Positions 23,812 to 33,782 of a DNA stretch of 64,000 nucleotides are shown one piece after another. A program made the position numbers and the translations under genes. Positions within the stretch are counted from its first letter, which is position 1. Every line of letters starts with the position of its first letter. A model generated the notes under the pieces. The model was given only the letters and a program-made list of their open reading frames with translations. It had not been told where the DNA came from and made no database searches. Source of the stretch: Arion vulgaris (Eukaryota; Mollusca; Gastropoda; Stylommatophora; Arionidae); assembly GCA_020796225.1 (NCBI GenBank), contig CM036758.1, positions 25,872,397 to 25,936,396 on the forward strand, given 5' to 3'.

Positions 23812-23984
23812 CCCGCGTGCCCAGCGTGTTCGTAGCGCGTTGGACTACGGGTAACTAGTCCTCTGTAAGTGTGGGTTCAACTTCGTGGACTGGCAGAAAA
23901 GCTACAGGTTCCCAGATTTACGGTGTTCGTGGCACCGAGTCGAAGAGCTTTCAGCTCAAGTGCTTCTGGATAGGAAAACAAACA
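23812..23984 (+). mobile_element. tRNA-derived SINE with 13-bp target duplication
   Basis: A 173-bp insert flanked by perfect direct repeats AAAGTAACACATG (23,799-23,811 and 23,985-23,997). The head has pol III promoter-like boxes: GTAGCGCGTTGGACTACGG resembles a tRNA D-arm/A box and GTGGGTTCAACTT a T-arm/B box. The body (CGGTGTTCGTGGCACCGAG, then GAAGAGCTTTCAGCTC) is not tRNA, and the tail is A-rich (AAAACAAACAAA). This is the layout of a SINE mobilised by a partner LINE. The perfect duplication implies a recent insertion. Confidence 0.85.
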
Positions 23985-24051
23985 AAAGTAACACATGTTG
24001 ATGTAGCAATCCCCTGCTCCACCTGCTCATTGTATCCATGAGAAGTTGATT

Positions 24052-24293
24052 ACTGTATCTTCTCTCCTCCTAATTCTTGTAATCGTCTCAGTGTCTGAGA
24101 ATAGCCTATATCACATAAATGAATGCGTACTGCATTAATGGCATATTTTATGTTCATACTTCTGCCAGCTTGAGTAAGGACATCATTTGCAAGAAAGTCA
24201 GCACGTTCATTGTCCTGCACTCCAGCATCTGAAGGTGTGTACAGCCAAGTCAGGGTCTTGAGATCACCTAATGTTGTCCACCCATCCTCGAGG
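24052..24293 (-). pseudogene. I-like LINE RNase H fragment, antisense
   Basis: Minus-strand translation reads LGDLKTLTWLYTPSDAGVQD followed by NERADFLANDVLTQAGRSM, the RNase H C-terminal signature (SDAGVQDNERAD; relatives have HxGVxGNExAD), and then a helical tail ending LRRLQELGGEKIQ and a stop. The expected His is Asp-adjacent Ser here, so the site is probably dead. It is a distant relative of the fragment at 10,880-11,252. Confidence 0.78.
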
Positions 24294-24415
24294 ATATTTC
24301 AGACTCAGTCATTTGAAGCATGTTACCAACATGATAAATGTGTCACCATTTTCTGATTATGTTGTTCTAGTTTGTAATTTTTATTCTGTTTCCTTTCTCA
24401 ACGAATTGTTTCTAG

Positions 24416-24590
24416 GCCAACAACTATAAACATTGTCAACAACAAGAAGACTGTCAACAACAAGAAGACTTTCAACAATTTTGAACATGCTAATGTTGTC
24501 AGCCAGCATGGTACAGTCTCTATTCATCATTCAAGAGAGTCTCACACAGATGATGAAGCTAATTGTGATGACAGCAATGTAGATGATTAG
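24416..24590 (+). CDS. Candidate terminal exon of a host gene
   Basis: A strong acceptor (TTTCCTTTCTCAACGAATTG then TTTCTAG, ending 24,415) precedes a frame open for 57 codons from 24,417 to a TAG at 24,588. The peptide starts PTTINIVNNKKTVNNKKTFN, has a central NFEHANVVSQHGTVSIHHS patch and an acidic end DDEANCDDSNVDD. The exon enters after one leftover base, which fits the two bases left over at the end of the candidate exon 3579-3846. The beta-prone, Asn/Gln/His-rich centre faintly recalls amyloid-forming motifs of innate immune adaptors; that is a weak impression only. No domain is recognised with confidence. Confidence 0.55.
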
Positions 24591-24644
24591 TCATGGGCAA
24601 CAATATCCTGGGTAAAAACAATTCTTGCTTTACTACTTAACTTG

Positions 24645-24890
24645 AATATGTTAACTTGAATATGTTAACTTGAATATGTTGACTTGAGTATGTTAACTTG
24701 AGTATTTTAACTTGAATATGTCAACTTGAATATGTCAACTTTAGTATGTTAACTTGAATATGTTAACTTGAATATGTCAACTTGAATGTCAACTTTAGTA
24801 TGTTATCTTGAGTATTTTAACTTGAATATGTTAATTTGAGTATGATAACCTGAATATGTTAACTTGATTATGTTAACTGGAATACACGAA
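24645..24890. repeat. 14-bp minisatellite
   Basis: About 17 units of TTAACTTGAATATG with variants (GTCAACTT, GAGTATTT, GATAACC). It follows the stop codon of the candidate terminal exon by about 55 bp. Confidence 0.93.
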
Positions 24891-25124
24891 TACAGACAAT
24901 TGATTTTGATGTTACTGGTGGCAAAAAATTCATAGATATCAAGATGTTAAGAATGAGATAGAGTGCACATGACAACTACATCCAGTATGAGAGTGGAGAT
25001 TGAGGTCGTTACTGCTGCCATTTATTTACGAAAATATGAATATGTAAAAATGAAGTCAGCAATGATTAATGCATATGAGATGTCAATAATTTCTTTTACA
25101 GGAAACTGTGAATAATATAAATTA

Positions 25125-25278
25125 AATCTCAAGATTTGTTAACATACAGCAATGATTGTTATCATTTAAACATCAAGTTTTGTTAACACATAGCAATGGC
25201 TGTTGTCATTCAAACATCTAGATTTGTTAACATACAGCAATGATTGTTGTCATTTAAACATCAAGATTTGTTAACATA
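25125..25278. repeat. 44-bp satellite, left remnant
   Basis: About 3.5 units of GATTTGTTAACATACAGCAA + TGATTGTTGTCATTTAAACATCAA. The array is interrupted at CATA (25,275-25,278) by the LTR element and resumes at 32,896. Confidence 0.95.
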
Positions 25279-26707
25279 TGTAGCAGGAAATTTGATACCA
25301 GGCTTTTTTTCTTCTTTTATTCTTAGTCCCAAGCTTCAACTAGGTACGTATTTTTCAATGAAACAAAGGGGTAACCATATACCTGGCCTGTGGACGTAGG
25401 ATATATTAGCATGTTTGTGTTCCTTAACTGGGGGTTTGAACTTTTGCCTTGTTTTTCTCTACCCCTGCAGCCAAGTTAAGGTTAATAGTAATCTTTTTTT
25501 TGTAGAAACGTTTAAGTGATTGTCTGGTCAGCCGCTCAGGAAATCAATTCCGCTGGGTTTTTCCAAACCAACAACCAAATTTGACCGTGAGAATTGTACT
25601 AACAGGACAATGACTGATTTGGAAACAAAGAAAATTGCCAGTTGATAAATAGAATGCATTTTGTAGATTAGACACAGTAGGGACAGACACTTGGCAGATT
25701 CAGCGATTTAGAGGGGCAGATACAGACCCAGGAACAATCAGTGAGGGTAGTCTGAGACAGTTACAGACAGAAAGAATTGACTAGTCAAGAAGTGTTGTCT
25801 AGAACTGAAGAGACACACACAATCAATATTCGCCAGGCAGACAGACAAGAAGAGATACACATACAATCTAGAGAACACAACACTAAAGAACAGATTGATT
25901 CAGCGATTCAGAGTGGCTGAGACAGACCAAAGGGACAGTCAGTGTAGGTAGTCCTGAGACAGACTTCAACAGTCAATATTCGCCAGTCAGAAAGAGTGAA
26001 GAGACACACACAGAGATTCGACTATTCAGGAAGAGTAGTCTACATCCGACGGAGACCTGCGTAGAGACAGACCCAGCGACAGGTCTGAGACAATCACAGA
26101 GGCTATAAGTCTTATTACAGTTAACACTTATGCTTTAGTCAGAGACAACCGTCTCCCTACTCACTCGGAAGTCTTCAACCTCACCAAATAATCCAGCCAT
26201 ATAGAGAACATAGATTAACACCATCGATCTGAGACAACCGTCTCCCAATGACTTTAAAGTTTCTATCATCATCGAAGAGATAGTTTTGAGACTCTCCAGC
26301 TAGACGAATCAAGTTGTGTCTTACTTCCAGTGGAGATAACTTAGGGTTGAGAACTATAGATATGTTTGTGTAGAGTATAATGTATACGGGAAAATTACTT
26401 TTACATTTTTAGTTAGAGACATTCTTTTATGTATTAATGTTTGGTTGTATATATTAATTTGGTTGTGTTTATGTTATTTGTAGTGATGTATTCTTTTAGA
26501 TTTTAAGAATTAAATAAATATATAAAAATTGATACAGACTTCGGTAAGACAGAGGGAGAATGTATGGATATGAATGTTCAGATTGATAAGGATGAACATT
26601 GAGATAATATTAGCATATCGAAACACAGACCTCTTACTGGTGCTTTAACAAAGGATAAGAGAATATAGAAGAAGAATATATAGTGTAGGGAGACCCTCAC
26701 TATTACA
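25279..26707 (+). repeat. Left long terminal repeat
   Basis: 1429 bp, starting TGTAGCAGGAAATTTGATAC and ending CCCTCACTATTACA. It contains a roughly 170-bp stretch (about 25,670-25,860) absent from the right LTR. That stretch is an internal duplication of the sequence around CAGATTCAGCGATTTAGAGG. AT-rich AATTAAATAAATATA near 26,510 may include the polyadenylation signal. Confidence 0.88.
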
Positions 26708-27161
26708 TTTTGTTGCGTTGACCAAGGATAGAACACTCTGGATTCCTATAATACCACTATACGATTACGTTGCAGACAGAGAGAAAGAGGGATAGAGAGA
26801 AAGAAAACAGAAAAAAAAAACAGAAATTTAAAAATCTACAGGTACCTAAGGCAAGACAGGGTCAGTCACGGACGAACGAAAGTACAGAAATAAGGACGTT
26901 GTTGTAATTAACCTAGAGGTCACGCTAGTAATAAATCTTGTTCACAGATAGTCCACGGACAAGTCTGATTTATTTTTGTTTAACATTGACTAAGTTCAGT
27001 TAGGTTAATGTTTATTTTAGTTCAGGTGGTTGAGATGTGAATTGAAATTTGATAACAACTTTCTCCACTGATTAAGTTGAGTGAGAGAATGGTAGTAACA
27101 AATTTCTTTGTTTTTCTGAGTTATATATATTTTTTTGAGGTGTGAGATAGAATTAGACAAG
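26708..27161 (+). promoter_or_regulatory. Leader with primer-binding-like site
   Basis: TGTTGCGTTGACCAAGG (26,711-26,727) sits where a tRNA primer-binding site belongs. A closer match to the expected TGG start, TGGTTACCGTGACACAGG, appears at 32,849 beside the right LTR tail. The rest of the 450-bp leader is purine-rich and has no open frame. Confidence 0.5.
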
Positions 27162-28457
27162 ATGGCACAAATTGAGTCCCCTGACATCTCAGAGCTAGCT
27201 AGAACAGTGGGTGTGTTGGTAAACAAGCTGGAAGCTATCGCAAGCATCCCTGGCATCTCATCAAAGACAACAGGTGAGTTGTACCAATGTAGATTAGAAA
27301 TAGAAGAAGCGTTAGGGCAGAAACAGAAAGAAGAAATACATGAGAATAACTTAGATCAGATAAGAGGAACAGTTGTGTACTTCAATGATAAGAAGGGTTA
27401 CGGATTCATCTTTAGCAAGGAAATAGATAGAGATATATATGTACACTACACGGATACAGCTACAGAAGATACCAGACAATGACGAAGTTTAGAAAGGGGA
27501 GATGAGGTGAAATTTGATATGATGGAAGTTATAAAGGGAAAACGAGCAATCAACGTGACGGGACCAGATGTTACCTTTATTAGAAGTAGGAAGTATACAG
27601 CAGACAAATTCAATTACAACAGAGGAAACAATAAGAAGTACATGATAGATACATGTTCTGCTTATCAGAACCATTTCAATTGGAGACCTAGGAACTGCCA
27701 AAGCAGGGAAAGAAGGTTTAATCAACCAAGAAGACAATCTAAGTTGATAGAGGAGCGGAACTATGCTCGAAAGATATTCGCTCAAATAAGAAATGAGAAT
27801 CATCGAAGGTTTATGGAAGACAAGATGGAACAATACAAACGAGAAATAGATGATCTGACTGACATACTTCATACACAGGAAAGGGTGAACAAGGACTTAT
27901 TAGAAAGCCGGATTCATGCAGATGAAGCAGGTACTAAATTAGATTTAGAGAGACAAAACAGTAAGGAAGAAGTGGATAGAATGAAGAATGATGTACTTTC
28001 CAAAGATGCTGAAATAATAAAGCTGAAAAAGTCATTAGAGAAGCAAGGAGAGGAACTTGGAAATTATAAACGTCAGAACCAGGAACATGACACAGGGCTG
28101 AAAACTATTAGTAGCATTAGAGAAGCAAAAACCGCAGAAATAGACAGACTGAAGAAAGAGATAAAAGCCAAGGATACGAGGATATAGAGGTTACAGGAAG
28201 ACAGGGACGATCAAGATGAATATTTAGAGAATCTACATGAGGAAATAAACGAGTTGAGGGATATACAACATGAAGAGATAAAAGAAGTATGTAGTGTTGG
28301 AGTAGGCAGTGAGGAAGATATGTCAGTGTTAAAAAGGAAGTTAAAATTGTTAATAATGGAGAGAAAGGATTATCTAAGAGATACGAATAATCTATGTGGT
28401 CGTATTCAGGAACTAGACAGAGAACTAAAGAAGAGTAAGAAACAATCAAAAAGTTGA
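27162..28457 (+). pseudogene. Cold-shock domain plus coiled-coil protein, two in-frame stops
   Basis: The start is taken at ATG 27,162 (MAQIESPDIS) in a good context. Residues about 1-66 are helical. Residues about 68-136 form a cold-shock domain: GTVVYFNDKKGYGFIF carries the RNP1 motif KGYGFI, DIYVHYT is the RNP2 equivalent, and RGDEVKFDMMEVIKGKRAI then NVTGPD closes the fold. Next is an Arg/Asn/aromatic tail like those of Y-box proteins (FNWRPRNCQSRERRFNQPRR). From about residue 185 to the end it is predicted coiled coil rich in Glu/Lys. TGA at 27,480 falls inside the cold-shock domain and TAG at 28,185 inside the coiled coil, both without any frame change. Cold-shock domains bind single-stranded nucleic acid, so a role in packaging element RNA is plausible, as a gag substitute. 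It could also be a captured host gene. Non-functional unless the stops are read through or are sequencing errors. Confidence 0.8.
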
Positions 28458-31400
28458 TGTTGGGAGAGTATTCTGTAAACATAGCACTGTGTGTGTGTGT
28501 GATTATGAAGAGTTAGGGTATATTATTGTGCATTGAAGTCAGATGGTGCATTGTGGCAACATAAGAATTTTGTGTATGTACCATAAGAGATACCTTAGAG
28601 ATAGAGAGATAGTGGCACTGGGTGTGTGGTTACAAATACGAAAACTGCAGGAGCTAAGTCGGTATGTAACAAAGAATGAGATGTCAGTAGGTCACAAAGT
28701 AGACGTTGGTGACTATGTATTATTTTAGTGTTATGTCTAGAATTATAGAGTAAGTACAGATAGAATTCTGGACTTTCTAGATGGACAGAAGGAGGAATTT
28801 ATCTAAACATTAGGCTGAGACAAATTTAGAGGTTGAGAGGAGTAAACTGGGCAGATTATATTTCTTTTGTAGACGGCCAGTCTCATTTCACAGGAGGTGT
28901 GAAACGTAATAAATCCTTGTGACAGAGAGACGATTTCACAGGTAAAGGATGGTGGAAGCTATGCACCAGTTGTTATTTTATCCGATCACAATGAACGGGT
29001 TTGAGACTATATTTTGCTGTGTTAAGTTTGGAATTTTGAAGTAACGTGTTTATAGAAATACTGGATTCTATTTTAATAAACACAAATAACTAGACTGTGG
29101 AACGAAGTCGATTGTCCCATGATTCGGACATTGGATTGTAAGTGAGGATGCACTTACGGAGGAAGGGTGGGAACATGTCTATATGCGTCGATCCATGAAT
29201 CGAGGACGTAGGCAAGGAAGGAAAAGGAATCCGGAAGAATCTAAGAAGATAAGTCTTAGGGAGGAGTTATGCTGATGAAAGCAAATGATGGACTTTGCAT
29301 TTGCAGAGGAATTCGTGTTAATGACTGAAACTGGAGAGATTTTGCAGAGAATTTATGTTGGAGTTGTGAAGAGTGAACTTTGCAGAGAATTCGTACGGGA
29401 GAATTTGTAGTCTTTTTAACGGCCTGCAGTAGAAACTGTAGAAGTTCTAGGTGATACGTAAGTTACTTGTTGGATGGAATTGAGCGTCTATTAAAAACAA
29501 GTGTGATCCTGCAGTACTGTTAGAAGATAGATTCGTAAAATATTACCTAGGACAGAGTTAATGTATTAACAATAACCATAAGGTAATTTATTCTAGACGA
29601 GGAAAGGAAGAAAAACCAGGTAAGTTAGACGAGGCTCAAAGGGAAGAATATTTACTCTGACCAGGTGAGTAATGAGCGACCCAGAGAAATTTATAGAGTG
29701 TGAGAAAACTATTAAGAGTGAGAGAGACTGAAAGATACCACAAAACGAGTGGCAGTGTCAAGAAGAGGACACTGGTCTAGAAAATAGAATATCACAACGT
29801 ATTTCCTTTTTTTTGTGTGGATGAAATGGAGAAACCCAGTTAGTCAGAAAGTAACGTGTTGTTACTGTTAACATGGGTTACTGAGGAGAGCGAGCGAGAG
29901 GTTAGAGAGAGAATGAAAATTTTAATTTCCTCCTTGATGTTTTTTTGGGCAGTTTAATTATTTCTATGTCCAGGTGAAACAGAGAGAAATTAAGTATGCA
30001 CATTAGCTCATTCTGGGAGGGGCGAGAAATTGTAATGTGATTTTGTTGTTGTTGAGATTTTCGTGACATGGAATAGCTTTTCAGGTTTTTTTTCAGATGG
30101 ACAAGTCTGAGGGTAGAGAATTTAGTCTGGTGGGAAATACAGACTAATCTGGGAAGTTGATTAACTTTAGGGGAAAAGTTGTCTCCCATGAAGAAATGAT
30201 TGTCATGGTGAAAATCAGGACTGACCGGTCCAAAGGGTTATCTAGTTACTGCGGTCCGATTCAACCTTTTACCTGTACTGATGGAGATTGAATTTCACAT
30301 TTCCCTTACCAGATTTCAGTTGCATTATAACTGTTTGGGTTTTTTTCTTGGTTAATTGAACAAGTTTTCACACCAGGGTGTATCATATGTTTTTGTGCAA
30401 ATTCCATGTATTGTTGTATTTTAGGAACATAGCATTTTTTTCATCTAGGTGAATTGAATGAAGCATGACCTGGCCAATACCAAAGGGGTCATGACAGGAC
30501 GTAAACCATTGGGGATGAAGCTTGGTGGCAGCAGCCTGTTTGTTTTGGTGTAAGGACAGGTTTCCAAAATAAACGATGACCCACTAAAAGAAAAAGTGTT
30601 GATGGAGTGGAGGCAAGGAAGAGTTAATTTCTTGGGAGAGGGTGACACTTGATGTTAAGTGTTCTGATTTATTTTTTTGATTACTTTTTTGGTGATGGGC
30701 TTACTTTAATTTGAGTTTGTATTTTGTGTTGATGTTAACACCTGGTTTACCATAAATGTTAATGAGTTACAATAACTTAGTTTGGATGTTATGTGGCTTT
30801 GGATTTTTGTTTTATGAATCGCATACAGGGATTCTAAAACTGTTTAGAACCATGAATTGTTTTTTTGATTATTTGAGTTAGCAGTTGTATTTTTTGTATT
30901 TTGATTTGTTCTTTTATTGTATTTGTATGCTGAACTTTATACTGATATTGCTTGAGATTGAAGATGTGTGTTGAACTTTGAAAAAAATTACAGGGATGAC
31001 TTCATTTCTCCAAAGATTGAGTAAGGGAGATACAGCAAGGCTCCTGTTTATAACATGGGCGGTGGCAGTAATCATGGTTTAGATGAAGCTAGAGCAACAT
31101 ATTTTTTTGGGGCACAGTAAGGCAAGACTGTGGAAGAACACTTTGTTACATTTGTGTGTAGACCTAGTACACACTGCCAAGATGGTTTCCGGGTGAAAGC
31201 GAAGTATCACGACAGCCTTCATAAATCATGATTTTTATATGATAGTTACTTTCGAGCTTTCTGATTATTGATTATGTTTGAATTCTTATATTTGATTATA
31301 TTATCATGCTGAACTATATACATGTTCATTGATGAGTTTTGTTGAAATAATGTTAGCTGATTGTGTTGCAATTTTTTGAAACATGCATATTTAAATTGTG

Positions 31401-31570
31401 GAGATTTGTTAGAAGTTTGGGGTTTGAATAGGACTTACCCATGCGACATCTGAAGAGAAGATGTTTAGTTCACAGAAGATGAGATGCAAATTCCATAGGG
31501 GGAGCTTTGAAAAATATTTACCAATATATTATGATTAATTACTAAATGTTTTTTTTTGGTAATGTAGGTA
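28458..31570. other. Non-coding interior of the LTR element
   Basis: About 3.1 kb without a supportable coding region. The longest frames are 61-95 residues with no motif. It holds a short (TG)n run at 28,488-28,501, a few repeated TGCAGAGAATT segments near 29,310-29,400, and several T- or G-rich tracts. It is the kind of long non-coding interior seen in large retrotransposon derivatives. Confidence 0.6.
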
Positions 31571-32895
31571 TGTAGCAGGGAATATGATACCAGGCTTTTT
31601 TTCTTGCTTTATTCTTAGTTCCAAGCTTCAACTAGGCACGTATTTTTCAATGAAACAAAGGGGTAACCATATACCTGGTTTGTGGACGTAGGATAACAGA
31701 CCAGATATATTAGCATGTTTGTGTTCCTTAACTGGGGGTTTGAACTTTTGCCCTGTTTTTCTCTACCCCTGCAGCCAAGTTAAGGTTAATAGTAATCTTT
31801 TTTTGGTAGAAACGTTTAAGTGATTGTCCGGTCAGCCGGTCAGGAAATCAATTCCGCTGGGTTTTTCCAAACCAACATCCAGATTTGACCGTGAGAATTG
31901 TACTAACAGGACAATGACTGATTTGGAAATAAAGAAAATTGCCAGTTGATAAATAGAATGCATTTTGTAGAGAACAAAATATCTAGAGAGCACAACACTA
32001 AAGAACAGATTGATTCAGCGATTCAGAGGGGCTGAGACAGACCAAAGGGACAGTCAGTGTAGGTAGTCCTGAGACAGACTTCAACAGTCAATATTCACCA
32101 GTTAGAAAGAGTGAAGAGACACACACAGAAAGATTCGACTATTCAGGAAGTGTAGTCTACATCCGACGGAGACCTGCGTAGAGACAGACCCAGCGACAGG
32201 TCTGAGACAATCACATAGGCTATAAGTCTTATTACAGTTAACACTTATGCTTTAGTCAGAGACAACCGTCTCCCTACTCTCTCGGAAGTCTTCAACCTCA
32301 CCAAATAATCCAGCCATATAGAGAACATAGATTAACACCATCGATCTGAGACAACCGTCTCCCAATGACTTTAAAGTTTCTGTCATCATCGAAGAGATAG
32401 TTTTGAGACTCTCCAGCTAGACGAATCAAGTTGTGTCTTACTTCCAGTGGAGATAACTTAGGGTTGAGAACTATAGATATGTTTGTGTAGAGTATAATGT
32501 ATACGGGAAAATTACTTAAACATTTATAGTTAGAGACATTCTTTTATGTGTTAATGTTTGGTTGTATATATTAATTTGATTGTGTTTATGTTATTTGTAG
32601 TGATGTATTCTTTTAGATTTTAAGAATTTAAATAAATATATAAAAATTGATACAGACTTCAGTAAGACAGAGGGAGAATGTATGGATATGAATGTTCAGA
32701 TTGATATGTTTGTTGTTGTTGAGATAATATTAGCGTCCAGGACACTATTACAATCTGGTGCAGTAAATAGAATATAGAAGAAGATATATTAGCAGTGTAG
32801 CGAAACCACTATTACAAATCTGGTGTCCGAGGCCCTCACGGCTACATTTGGTTACCGTGACACAGGATTTCAGTAGCGAGGCCCTCACTATTACA
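31571..32895 (+). repeat. Right long terminal repeat with extended tail
   Basis: 1325 bp, starting TGTAGCAGGGAATATGATAC. It is closely similar to the left LTR apart from a deletion of about 170 bp and a 16-bp insertion near the start. Its last 120 bp are unusual: the LTR tail appears as CACTATTACA, then CTCACGGCTACA, then a primer-site-like TGGTTACCGTGACACAGG (32,849-32,866), then CCCTCACTATTACA again before the target duplication. Confidence 0.88.
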
Positions 32896-33236
32896 CATAC
32901 AGCAATGATTTTTGTCATTTAAACATCAAGATTTGTTAACATACAGCAATGACTGTTGTCATTTAAACATCAAGATTTGTTAACATATAGCAATGACTGT
33001 TGTCATTTAAACATCACGATTTGTTAACATATAGCAATGACTGTTGTCATTTAAACATCAAGATTTGTTAACATACAGCAATGACTGTTGTCATTTAAAC
33101 ATCAAGATTTGTTAACATACAGCAATGACTGTTGTCATTTAAACATCAAGATTTGTTAACATATAAGAATGGCTGTTGTCATTTAAACATCAAGATTTAT
33201 TAACATATAGCAATGGCTGTTGTCATTTAAACATCA
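32896..33236. repeat. 44-bp satellite, right part
   Basis: About 7.5 units of the same 44-bp repeat found left of the LTR element (GATTTGTTAACATATAGCAA + TGACTGTTGTCATTTAAACATCAA), starting in register with the interrupted left copy. Confidence 0.95.
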
Positions 33237-33780
33237 CGATACGCAATCGTCCTGCAAGGGAGGAGATTATACCCATCTGCATCGCCTCCCGAATGGGAAA
33301 AAAGGCATAAAACATAGTAATCCTTATTAACTATAGAATATGTGCGGTACATACGAATATTTTTAAACCACGGTACAGAATCAGAAAAGAATTTCTTAAT
33401 TTTACAGGCGCCGTCACTAGACACAACAGTTAGCCGGGTTTTGACAACCGGAAGGCATGTGTAATATTGAAGAATGTTCTATGGCCCAATCTGGAGTGAT
33501 CATATTGAGTAAATGATGAAAAAGGATTGTAAAATCTTCTTGTCGTGCTTCCAAATGCTGTCTAGAAACCAGAATATCGACATCAGTTGTTTCCATTGAA
33601 AAAAGATTTGAAAACTGATAAAATTGTCAAATGTTAATACAATGCAATTTTTGACATGAACGCAGAAATATTTCTTTTGCTTGATCAAATTAGAATCATT
33701 TATTTACATTTGTAAGTTCGTTTAATTAAATTTGTTGTATAAATCTGTCAGATAAGCAGTATTGCTATAATCTTATTACT
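33237..33780. other. Unique AT-rich sequence, no gene supported
   Basis: Two short minus-strand frames of 62 and 65 residues are present. I see no domain, splice signals or repeat that would support them. Confidence 0.45.
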
Positions 33781-33782
33781 AA

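Larger units (their letters stand above)
25279..32895 (+). mobile_element. LTR retroelement carrying a cold-shock-domain ORF
   Basis: A 7.6-kb element inserted in the 44-bp satellite, with a 4-bp target duplication CATA on both sides (25,275-25,278 and 32,896-32,899) and canonical TG...CA ends. Two direct long terminal repeats (25,279-26,707 and 31,571-32,895) bracket a 4.86-kb interior. The interior has one coding region, a disrupted cold-shock plus coiled-coil frame (27,162-28,457), and then about 3.1 kb in which I find no protease, reverse transcriptase, RNase H or integrase motif. It therefore appears non-autonomous. Orientation follows the ORF, supported by a primer-binding-like TGTTGCGTTGACCAAGG just after the left LTR. 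A purine run ATAGGGGGAG lies at about 31,496, some 70 bp before the right LTR, further than usual. Confidence 0.88.

Noticed and set aside
28458..31570. Hidden pol gene in the LTR element interior
   Set aside because: I looked for YxDD, RNase H and integrase-type motifs in the open frames and found none; frames do not exceed 95 residues.
33227..33688. Minus-strand frames of 62 and 65 residues near the satellite edge
   Set aside because: No recognisable domain, splice signal or extension; insufficient to call a gene or transposase fragment.
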